A DNA stretch of 48,473 nt from Pseudomonadota bacterium. GTDB lineage: Bacteria > Pseudomonadota > Gammaproteobacteria > Burkholderiales > Burkholderiaceae_E. A program made the position numbers and the translations under genes. Below the pieces are notes generated by a model. The model did not search any database and was not told the DNA's origin. It saw only the letters and a program-made list of their open reading frames with translations. Location of the stretch: the NCBI GenBank assembly GCA_029779435.1, contig JAKPAM010000039.1:1-48473 (forward strand), in the 5' to 3' direction. Shown in pieces: positions 41,686-48,473 of this stretch (positions are counted from its first letter, which is position 1; each line of letters starts with the position of its first letter).

Positions 41686-43566
41686 GTGAACCCTCCCGAC
41701 TCCCATAAGAAACCGCTGGCCGGACTGACGCTCGTCGCGCTCGGCGTCGTGTTCGGCGACATCGGCACGAGCCCGCTTTACGCGATCCGCGAGGTCTTCC
41801 ATCCGCACCACGGCGTCGGTCTGACGCACGAGAACATCATCGGTTCGCTGTCGCTGATGTTCTGGTCGATGATGATGGTCGTCTCGCTCAAGTACGTGGC
41901 GCTGGTGCTGCGCGCGGACAACCGGGGCGAGGGCGGCATCATGGCGCTGCTCGCGCTGGCCGCCACGTCGGTGCGCGACATGCCGCGGCTGCGGCGGATC
42001 CTGATGATGGTCGGCGTGTTCGGCGCCGCGCTGTTCTTCGGCGACGGCGTGCTGACGCCGGCGATCTCGATCCTCAGCGCGATCGAGGGGCTCGAAGTCG
42101 CGACGCCCGCCTTCCGCTCGTACGTGGTGCCGGCCACGCTCGCGATCCTGGTCGTGCTGTACTGCGTGCAGCGGCGCGGCACGGCGGCCATGGGCAAGCT
42201 GTTCGCGCCGGTGATGGTGCTGTGGTTCGGCACGCTGGGCGTGGTCGGTGCCGTGCGCGTGTTCGAGCAGCCGCATATCCTGGCCGCGCTCAATCCTTAT
42301 TACGCGCTGGAGTTCTTCTTCACGCACGGCTGGATCGGCTACGCGAGCCTGGGCTCGATCGTGCTGGTGCTGACCGGCGCCGAAGCCCTGTATGCGGACA
42401 TGGGCCACTTCGGCCGCACGCCGATCCGTATCTGCTGGTTCGCGATCGTGCTGCCGTCGCTGGTGCTGAACTATTTCGGCCAGGGCGCGCTGCTGTTGAG
42501 CGCGCCGTCCGCGCTCGAGAATCCGTTCTTCCGGATGTTCCCGTCGTGGGCGCTGTATCCGGCCGTGGGGCTGGCGACAGCCGCCACGGTCGTCGCGTCG
42601 CAGGCGACGATCTCGGGCACGTATTCGATGACCAAGCAGGCGATCCAGCTCGGCTTCCTGCCTCGGCTGTCGATCCTGCATACGTCCGACCAGGAGGCCG
42701 GGCAGATCTACGTACCGTTCGTCAACTGGGCGCAGTTGGCGACGATCGTGCTGCTGGTCGTCACGTTCGGCTCGTCGTCGCGGCTGGCCGGCGCTTATGG
42801 CGTGGCCGTCACCGGCACGATGCTGATGACGACGATCCTCACGTTCTTCGTGATCCGCTACGGCTGGGGGTTGAACTGGGTGCTGTGCGTGTTCGCGACG
42901 GGCGTGTTCCTGCTGATCGACGTCGCGTACTTCACCGCCAACATGCTCAAGCTGCTCGACGGCGGCTGGCTGCCGCTGGTGCTCGGCGGCATCGTGCTGG
43001 CGGTGATGCTGACGTGGAAGCGCGGCCGCGAGATCGTCATCGAGAAGCAGCGCCAGCAGGGGCTGGACCTGGGCACGTTCCTGCAATCGCTGATGCTCGA
43101 TCCGCCCGAGCGCGTGGCCGGCACCGCGGTGTTCCTGGTCAGCGACATGCGCTCGGTGCCCAGTCCGTTGCTGCACAACCTGCTGCACAACAAGATCATG
43201 CACGAGCGCGTCGTGTTCCTGACCGTCGAGACGCTCGAGATCCCGTGGGTGCCCGAATCCGAGCGCGTCGAGCTGATCGACCTCGGGCAGAACTTCTGGA
43301 AGGTCAAGGGCACCTACGGGTTCAAGAACGAGGTCGACGTGCCGCGCATGCTCGAGCTGTGCGCGGGCATGGGCCTGGAGATTCCGCCGATGGAGACCTC
43401 GTACTTCGTCGGTCGCGAGACGATCGTGCCGACGCCCGGCGACGGCATGGCGCTATGGCGCGAACGGCTGTTCGCGGCGATCTCGCGCAACGCGGGCAAT
43501 GCCGCCGAGTACTTCAAGCTGCCCGCCAACCGGGTGATCGAGCTGGGGACGCAGATCGAGATCTGA
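41686..43566 (+). CDS. kup: Low-affinity potassium uptake system protein Kup
   Basis: A 626-residue KUP/HAK/KT-family K+/H+ symporter. The N-terminal signature LTLVALGVVFGDIGTSPLYA (about 14-33) is exact for the family, followed by LVLRADNRGEGGIMALLALA and FFGDGVLTPAISILSAIEGL. About twelve membrane helices end near residue 445, and a cytosolic C-terminal domain (VAGTAVFLVSDMRSVPSPLL, ETSYFVGRETIVP) completes it. Length is normal. Start is GTG 41686; no clear ribosome binding site precedes it. Regulation is not visible. Fifty bases follow the flavoprotein stop. Confidence 0.96.
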   Translation: MNPPDSHKKPLAGLTLVALGVVFGDIGTSPLYAIREVFHPHHGVGLTHENIIGSLSLMFWSMMMVVSLKYVALVLRADNRGEGGIMALLALAATSVRDMPRLRRILMMVGVFGAALFFGDGVLTPAISILSAIEGLEVATPAFRSYVVPATLAILVVLYCVQRRGTAAMGKLFAPVMVLWFGTLGVVGAVRVFEQPHILAALNPYYALEFFFTHGWIGYASLGSIVLVLTGAEALYADMGHFGRTPIRICWFAIVLPSLVLNYFGQGALLLSAPSALENPFFRMFPSWALYPAVGLATAATVVASQATISGTYSMTKQAIQLGFLPRLSILHTSDQEAGQIYVPFVNWAQLATIVLLVVTFGSSSRLAGAYGVAVTGTMLMTTILTFFVIRYGWGLNWVLCVFATGVFLLIDVAYFTANMLKLLDGGWLPLVLGGIVLAVMLTWKRGREIVIEKQRQQGLDLGTFLQSLMLDPPERVAGTAVFLVSDMRSVPSPLLHNLLHNKIMHERVVFLTVETLEIPWVPESERVELIDLGQNFWKVKGTYGFKNEVDVPRMLELCAGMGLEIPPMETSYFVGRETIVPTPGDGMALWRERLFAAISRNAGNAAEYFKLPANRVIELGTQIEI

Positions 43567-43573
43567 ATCCCCG

Positions 43574-43594
43574 CGGACGGGCCGATCCCGTCCG
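43574..43594. terminator. Hairpin after kup
   Basis: CGGACGGG (43574-43581) and CCCGTCCG (43587-43594) form an eight-base-pair stem with a five-base loop, beginning eight bases after the kup stop codon. There is no immediate T-run; TTTT occurs about 12 bases further on. It is a possible terminator. Confidence 0.45.
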
Positions 43595-43796
43595 GCTCGC
43601 TCATCGGTTTTGCGTCGTTTCCCCGGGCTCGGCAGCCGCGGACGTCCCGCGCGTTCACGAAGTCTGACCTTCGGATGGCGGCTTTTGAAACCCGCCGAGA
43701 CAGAAAGCCTCCGGTGGTCGTGTGAAGATGGCAAGCCGCACCGGCCTGCCCGGGGCCTCGCCGGCTCATCAGAACGAATCGACCAAGGAGACCTCC

Positions 43797-45446
43797 ATGC
43801 AACCCCCGCGCATCCTGGCAGCGGTGGCCACCTCGTTGGCCCTCGCGTTGACGGGCGCCTGCACCTCGGCGCCGACCCGGCCCGACCGCTGGGCATCCCC
43901 CGAAGTCTTCGTCCCGCCCTCGTCGTTCAACGGCGTGCACGGCCTGGCCGTCGACCAGCGCGGCCGCCTGTTCGCCGGATCGGTGGTCGGCAGCGCGCTC
44001 TGGTCCGTCGACCGGCGCACCGGCGCGGCCGCGATCGTCGTCGGCGCGCCCGAGGGCCAGTCCGACGATATCGCGATCGGCCCCAAAGGCGAGATGGCGT
44101 GGACCAACTACATGATGGGCATGCTGCAGTATCGCGAGAGCGACATGGCGCCGCTGCGCGTGCTCGCCAAGGACCTGCCGGGGCTCAACTCGCTGGACTT
44201 CGACCGCCGCAACGGCAAGCTCTATGCGTCGCAGGTGTTCATGGGCGATGCGGTCTGGGAGATCGACGTCAGGGGCGCGCAGCCGCCGCGCCTGATCGCG
44301 CGCGACCTGGGCGGCTTCAACGGCTTCGAGGTCGGGCCCGACGGCATGCTGTACGGGCCGCTGTGGTTCAAGGGCCAGGTGGTGAAGCTCGATCCGTCCA
44401 CCGGGACGGTCTCCGTCATCAACGCCGATTTCAAGACGCCCGCGGCCGCCAACCTCGACGGCAAGGGCAACCTGTGGGTCATCGACACCAAGACCGGCGA
44501 ACTGGCGCGCGTCGACTTGGCCAGCGGCCGCAAGACCGTCGTCCAGCAGCTCAAGCCCGCGTTGGACAACCTGGCGATCGCGCCCGACGACGGCACGATC
44601 TACGTGTCGAACATGGCCGACAACTCGGTCCAGGCTTATCAGCCGGCCAGCGGCAAGCTGACGACGTTGACATCGGGCAAGCTGGCGGTGCCCTCGGGCA
44701 TGAAGATCGCTGATGGCGCGCTGTGGATCGCCGATGTCTTCGCGTTCCGCCGGATCGACCTGGCTTCGGGCGAGGTCAGCGATGTCTTCCGGATGCAGGC
44801 GTCCGACATGGAATACCCGGCGGCGGTCGGTGTGTCGGCCACGCGCTTCGCGTTGTCGTCGTGGTTCACCGGCACCGTGCAGATCGTCGATCGCCAGAGC
44901 CGCGCGACAGTCGCGATGCTGCACAAGCTCAAGGCGCCGACCGACGCGCTGCCGCTCGACGACGGCAGCGTACTCGTCATCGAGGCCGGCAGCGGCGAGC
45001 TGTCGCGGCTCGGCGGCGACGGCTTCAAGCAGCGCACGACGATCGCCACCGGTCTGGTCGGCCCCGTGCAGATGGTGTCCAGCGGCGACGGAGGCGTGTT
45101 CATCACCGAGTCCGGCGGCAAGCTCGTGCGCGTCGACCTGAAGGACGGCGTGCGCAAGACGATCGCGGACGGCTTGTCGCTGCCCGAGGGCCTGGCCCGC
45201 ACGCCATGGGGCACGCTGGTCGTCGCCGAGGCGATGTCGCAGCGCCTGGTCGAGATCGATCCGGCGACCGGCAGCCGACGGACCGTCGCCGACCGGCTGC
45301 CGATCGGCCTGGCGCCGGGACCGGGGTTGCCGCCGTTCTACATGCCGACCGGCGTGGCCGTCGATGATCGCGGCAACATCTACGTCAGCGCCGACCGCAA
45401 CAACGCGGTGTACCGGATTCGGCCCGCAGCCGCGGCCGCGCGGTAA
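43797..45446 (+). CDS. Beta-propeller (NHL/SMP-30-like) lipoprotein, copy A
   Basis: A 549-residue exported protein. The N-terminus is a lipoprotein-type signal (residues 6-22 hydrophobic, ending LALTGACTSAP; Cys22 would be lipidated, though the Thr at -3 is atypical). The mature part is a series of propeller strands of the form GLAVDQRGRLFAGSVVGSAL, GPDGMLYGPLWFKGQVVKLD, DGKGNLWVIDTKTGELARVD, DDGTIYVSNMADNSVQAY and VDDRGNIYVSADRNNAVYRI, typical of NHL, SMP-30 or streptogramin-lyase-like folds. It probably has eight or more blades in two propellers. AAGGAG at 43785-43790 supports ATG 43797. The gene facing it from the other strand is a close paralogue. Function unknown; ligand or sugar-lactone binding are possibilities. 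Confidence 0.82.
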   Translation: MQPPRILAAVATSLALALTGACTSAPTRPDRWASPEVFVPPSSFNGVHGLAVDQRGRLFAGSVVGSALWSVDRRTGAAAIVVGAPEGQSDDIAIGPKGEMAWTNYMMGMLQYRESDMAPLRVLAKDLPGLNSLDFDRRNGKLYASQVFMGDAVWEIDVRGAQPPRLIARDLGGFNGFEVGPDGMLYGPLWFKGQVVKLDPSTGTVSVINADFKTPAAANLDGKGNLWVIDTKTGELARVDLASGRKTVVQQLKPALDNLAIAPDDGTIYVSNMADNSVQAYQPASGKLTTLTSGKLAVPSGMKIADGALWIADVFAFRRIDLASGEVSDVFRMQASDMEYPAAVGVSATRFALSSWFTGTVQIVDRQSRATVAMLHKLKAPTDALPLDDGSVLVIEAGSGELSRLGGDGFKQRTTIATGLVGPVQMVSSGDGGVFITESGGKLVRVDLKDGVRKTIADGLSLPEGLARTPWGTLVVAEAMSQRLVEIDPATGSRRTVADRLPIGLAPGPGLPPFYMPTGVAVDDRGNIYVSADRNNAVYRIRPAAAAAR

Positions 45447-45448
45447 GC

Positions 45449-45472
45449 CGGCCGACGCCAGGGCGTCGGCCG
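45449..45472. terminator. Hairpin between the convergent lipoprotein genes
   Basis: CGGCCGACGC (45449-45458) and GCGTCGGCCG (45463-45472) form a perfect ten-base-pair stem with loop CAGG. It lies in the 41-base gap between two convergent stop codons (45446 and 45488) and probably serves both directions. There is no T-run. Confidence 0.55.
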
Positions 45473-45487
45473 TGACTGGTGGCGTAC

Positions 45488-47143
45488 TTACTTCCGCGGC
45501 CGGATCCGGTAGATGCCGTTGTTGGTGTCGGACGAGACATACACGCTGCCGTCGCCGCCCATGGCCACGCCGGTCGGCGAGGCGGCCGGTGGCATGCCGG
45601 GGAACGATGGCGCGCCGATCGGCAGATTCTCGGCCACCGTACTGCGGCTGCCGTCGGCCGGGTTGATCTCCACCAGTCGCCGTGCGCCGACCTCGGCGAC
45701 GATGAAGCTGCCCCAGGGCGTCTGCGTCAGGCCTTCGGGCTGGTTCAGCCCCTGCACCACGGTCACCGGCGCGCCGCCCTTGGCGGGCACGCGCAGCAGG
45801 CTGCCGCCCAGGTCGGTGACGTAGAGCTGGCCGTCGCGGCCCAGGATCATCTGCACCGGCAGCTTGATGCCGCTGGCGATCGTCTCGCGCGTGGCGAGCT
45901 TCTCGCCGCTGGCGCGCACGATGCTGCCGGTGCCCAACTCCAGCACCAGCACGCTGCCGTCGTCCATGGGGACGGCATCGACCGGCACCTTGAAGCCGTG
46001 CCCCATGGCCAGCGTCTTGCGCGTCGCGCGGTCCACCAACTGCACGGAGTTGGTCGCGAACGAGGCCAGCGCGAAGCGGTTCGCGGACATGCCCACGGCA
46101 AGCGGGTATTCCAGCTCTCCTTCGCCCCAGGCGCGGAAGATGTCGCTGACCGCGCCGGTCTTCAGGTCCACTTCACGGAAGGCGAACACGTCGGCCACCC
46201 ACAGCCGGTCGCCGTCGGCCTTCATGCCGGTCGGCAGTGCCGTGGCGCCGCTGGTGAGCGTGCGCAGCTCGCCTGTGGCGGGATTGAAGGCCTGCACCGA
46301 GTTGTCGGCCATGTTCGACACGTAGATCGTGCCGTCGTCGGGCGCGATCGCCAGGTTGTCCAGCGAGGGCTTGAGCTTGGTAGCGACGGTCTTCTTGCCG
46401 GTCGCCAGCTCCACCCGCACCAGTTCGCCGCGGCGCGTGTCCAGCACCCACAGGTTGCCCTTGCCGTCGAGGTTGGCGGCGGCGGGGATCGCGAAGCCGT
46501 CGGCAACGGTCGTCATGTCGCCGTTGGCCGGGTTGATCCTGACCACCTGGCCCTTGAACCACAGCGGCCCGTACAGCATGCCGTCGGGGCCGACCTCGAA
46601 GCCGTTGAAGCCGCCCATGTCGCGCTTGATCAGGCGGGGAGGCTTCTTGCCGTCACGGTCGATCTCGTACAGCGCGTCGCCCAGGAACACCTGCGAGGCG
46701 TAGAGCTGCCCGGTCTTCTTGTCGAAATCGAGCGAGTTGATGCCCGGCAGGCCCTTGGCCAGCACGCGGATCGGCGCGGCGTCGTTCTCGCGGTAGTACA
46801 GCTCGCCCGCGTTGAAGCCGGTCCAGGCCATCTCGCCCTTCGGGCTGATGGCGATATCGTCGGATTGGCCCTGCGGCGCCGGGATGAACACGCGCGCCTC
46901 GCCGGTCTTGCGGTTCACCTCCCACATGGCGTTGCCGGCGACCGTGCCGGCCAGCAGCCGGCCCTGGCGGTCTACCGCCAGGCCGTGCACGCCGGCGAAG
47001 GCGGAGGGCTTGACCAGCACCTCGGGCGCGGCCCAGCCCGCGGTGCGGGTGGAAGAAGTGGTGGTGCAGGCCGACAGCGCGGCGACGAGGCCGGCAAGGG
47101 CGAGCGTGGCCGTGGCGGTGCCGCGGCGCAGGATGAAAGGCAT
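45488..47143 (-). CDS. Beta-propeller lipoprotein, copy B (paralogue of copy A)
   Basis: A 551-residue paralogue of the 43797-45446 product; blocks of 20 or more residues are identical, such as GGFNGFEVGPDGMLYGPLWF and LDNLAIAPDDGTIYVSNMAD. Signal peptide residues 1-25 end in a good lipobox, LSAC (Cys26). The propeller strand pattern, length and C-terminal YRIRP are shared with copy A. The two genes are tail to tail with a 41-base gap, an inverted duplication. ATG 47143 has GGGGAG on the minus strand. Divergence is greatest in the middle (the EYPLAVGMSANRFALASFAT region) and in the signal peptide, suggesting an old duplication. Function unknown. Confidence 0.82.
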   Translation of the reverse strand: MPFILRRGTATATLALAGLVAALSACTTTSSTRTAGWAAPEVLVKPSAFAGVHGLAVDRQGRLLAGTVAGNAMWEVNRKTGEARVFIPAPQGQSDDIAISPKGEMAWTGFNAGELYYRENDAAPIRVLAKGLPGINSLDFDKKTGQLYASQVFLGDALYEIDRDGKKPPRLIKRDMGGFNGFEVGPDGMLYGPLWFKGQVVRINPANGDMTTVADGFAIPAAANLDGKGNLWVLDTRRGELVRVELATGKKTVATKLKPSLDNLAIAPDDGTIYVSNMADNSVQAFNPATGELRTLTSGATALPTGMKADGDRLWVADVFAFREVDLKTGAVSDIFRAWGEGELEYPLAVGMSANRFALASFATNSVQLVDRATRKTLAMGHGFKVPVDAVPMDDGSVLVLELGTGSIVRASGEKLATRETIASGIKLPVQMILGRDGQLYVTDLGGSLLRVPAKGGAPVTVVQGLNQPEGLTQTPWGSFIVAEVGARRLVEINPADGSRSTVAENLPIGAPSFPGMPPAASPTGVAMGGDGSVYVSSDTNNGIYRIRPRK

Positions 47144-47240
47144 TGAGTGTCTCCCCGTTGTTGTTTATGGAGCGCCGGCCGCTGTGTCCGCGGCGGCCGG
47201 GGCGCCGCAGAGGTGGCGGCCCCCGGTAGGGTACCGTGCG

Positions 47241-47265
47241 GACAGGTTCTTTGGCTGACAGTTCC
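47241..47265 (-). promoter_or_regulatory. Possible ECF-sigma-type promoter of lipoprotein copy B
   Basis: On the minus strand GGAAC (from 47261-47265) and GTC (from 47241-47243) are separated by 17 bp, the layout preferred by several ECF (RpoE-like) sigma factors. It is located about 100 bases upstream of the copy B start. Short motifs like this arise by chance, so confidence is low. Confidence 0.25.
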
Positions 47266-47357
47266 TTGTCTCTGGCGAAGAAGATCAGGCAGCCGGGCAG
47301 AGGTAGTTGAGCTGCTTCAAAACCTTGAAATTTCAAACCGGCACTTCCGCAATACGT

Positions 47358-48473
47358 TCAAGCCGTACGCAGCAGCCAGGCCCGGGTCCGACGCACCAGC
47401 GTCGTGTCGTCGGCGCCGCGGATCCGAGGGAGCAGCGCGGTGAGCGCCGCGCGATCCTCGGCGGCGTTCGCGGTCGCCAGGCCGGGGTCCGCCTGCCGCG
47501 CATCGCGTGCGAGCAGCTCGCCCCAGCGGCTGCCGATCTGGCGCGCGTGAGCGATCGCCTCGGCGAACGGCGCGTCGCGGTCGGCGCGCGACCGGCCCAG
47601 GCGGCCGAGAGCCTGCGCCTTCACGATCAGCAGTTGCGGCACGAACGCCCATTCGCCGATCCGTCGGGCGAGCGCGAGGCCGGCGTCCGCCTGGTCGATG
47701 GCCGCCTGCGGATCGTCCAGGCGCAGCGCGATCCGGGCACCGTAGTGGTGGACCGCCGTATTGCCGGCGTCCATGCCCAGGTTCGCATGGCACGCGAGAC
47801 CCTGGGCCAGCCGCGCCGGCGCGCCGCGGTCGCCGTGCCCGGCCATCAGGCTCGCGCCGAACCAATGCACGGGGCCGTGGCCATGCCCGATCTGGTGATG
47901 CGTCACGAGTGCGTCGAGCAGGCGGTGGTCGCGGGCCAGGCTCTCGTCGTCCTGGCATTCGACGTGCAGCGCGCAGCGGCTCCACAGCGCGACCATCGTG
48001 CTGAACGGGTGGCCGATCGCCCGGCCGCGGGCCTCGGCCGCATGCAGGTGGTCGCGGGCGGCCTGGACGTCGCCGGCCAGCATATGGCCCAGCGCGACGT
48101 TGCCGTGCATCGAGACGGTCGGCTCGATGACGAACGGGGCGGCCGCCAGCGCGTCGCTGAGGTCCCGTGCGGCGGCCAGCCCGCCCTCGAGGGCGGCGAT
48201 GCCGTCGGCGAGCCGGCCTTCGAAGATCGCCGTCACGCCGGCCAGGTTGGCCGCGCAGACCCGCAGGACCGGATCCCCGGTGGTTGCGGCGATATCGGCG
48301 ATCCGCCCCGCATGGGCCAGCGCGCGAGGGTAATCGCCGGTCGCGTAGTGCACCCAGCCGATGCCGCTGTAGAACCAGGCGCGCGGCACCGTCGGCGGCA
48401 GCCGATCGCACAGCGTGGAGGCGCGCTCGAACGACGACCGGGCTTCGGGCGCGCCGATTCCCTCGAGCAGGCC
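47358..48473 (-). CDS. TPR-rich C-terminal part of a large regulator (partial, 5' end outside window)
   Basis: The minus-strand frame is open from the window edge (base 48473) to the TGA at 47358-47360, giving 371 visible C-terminal residues. It is Ala/Leu/Arg-rich and consists of tandem helical repeats: WFYSGIGWVHYATGDYPRAL, VFIEPTVS-like segments, MLAGDVQAARDHLHAAEARG, LRLDDPQAAIDQADAGLALA and GEWAFVPQLLIVKAQALGRL. This pattern is common at the C-terminus of adenylate/guanylate cyclases or LuxR-type regulators that carry an AAA ATPase followed by TPRs. The visible part has no cyclase, ATPase or DNA-binding motif, so the assignment is a guess from the repeat style. It ends at a short RTRAWLLRTA tail. 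Confidence 0.7.
   Translation of the reverse strand, partial: GLLEGIGAPEARSSFERASTLCDRLPPTVPRAWFYSGIGWVHYATGDYPRALAHAGRIADIAATTGDPVLRVCAANLAGVTAIFEGRLADGIAALEGGLAAARDLSDALAAAPFVIEPTVSMHGNVALGHMLAGDVQAARDHLHAAEARGRAIGHPFSTMVALWSRCALHVECQDDESLARDHRLLDALVTHHQIGHGHGPVHWFGASLMAGHGDRGAPARLAQGLACHANLGMDAGNTAVHHYGARIALRLDDPQAAIDQADAGLALARRIGEWAFVPQLLIVKAQALGRLGRSRADRDAPFAEAIAHARQIGSRWGELLARDARQADPGLATANAAEDRAALTALLPRIRGADDTTLVRRTRAWLLRTA

Noticed and set aside
45479..47146. A 555-codon open frame opposite lipoprotein copy B
   Set aside because: Composition typical of a shadow frame; the minus strand shows signal peptide, lipobox and propeller repeats shared with copy A.

Overview
High-GC DNA (roughly two-thirds G+C by eye) with the gene content and order of a betaproteobacterium, most likely Burkholderiales. 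The best evidence is the run waaF / zinc-finger protein / ilvE / glnE, with yhdP / nitrilase / tldD / aroG on the other side of glnE; this order is familiar from Burkholderia-type chromosomes. A BktB-like thiolase and a phasin point to polyhydroxyalkanoate metabolism. No rRNA, tRNA, CRISPR array or prophage was seen. The window is ordinary chromosome; the only clear mobile-element trace is the tail of an IS5-type transposase at the left edge.

Layout. 1-1150: transposase tail, then an EamA transporter. 1167-5091: an amino-acid catabolic cluster made of an unknown protein and an Lrp/AsnC regulator on the minus strand, divergent from a guanidino-group hydrolase and an ornithine cyclodeaminase; probable route arginine or citrulline to ornithine to proline. 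5089-5250: a long palindromic element. 5311-8147: bktB-like thiolase and a periplasmic HtrA protease. 8280-10985: a three-gene membrane operon (DUF2157, DUF4401, GDYXXLXY). 11092-15459: AraC-type regulator, phasin, moaC, BepA-like M48 protease. 15558-23648: minus-strand block of an unknown protein, a YheT hydrolase, purU, waaF, a zinc-finger protein, ilvE and glnE. 23721-36150: plus-strand block of yhdP, nitrilase, tldD, a large DUF748 protein and aroG. aroG is preceded by an aromatic-rich leader peptide and an attenuator. 36382-43566: cyclic-nucleotide-domain protein, a second copy of the palindromic element, an FAD-oxidase/methyltransferase fusion next to a DUF805 protein, an FAD-linked D-2-hydroxyacid dehydrogenase and kup. 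43797-47143: two paralogous beta-propeller lipoproteins facing each other tail to tail. 47358 to the end: the C-terminal part of a TPR-rich protein.

Themes. Envelope functions are prominent: HtrA, BepA-like protease, WaaF, and two AsmA-type giants (YhdP and DUF748) that are probably lipid-transport bridges. Nitrogen and amino-acid metabolism is the second theme: GlnE, IlvE, AroG, and the ornithine cluster.

Most unusual features: (i) in-frame 15-bp tandem arrays, each coding a pentapeptide repeat, in four unrelated genes, plus non-coding 14/15-bp and 18-bp arrays; (ii) a palindromic repeat found twice, each time starting at the stop codon of one gene of a convergent pair; (iii) a complete aroG attenuator whose leader peptide may be translated from an almost leaderless transcript; (iv) the FAD-oxidase/methyltransferase fusion; (v) the inverted lipoprotein pair. 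I saw no obvious new defence or secretion system. All similarity statements come from recognising motifs by eye, without a database search.
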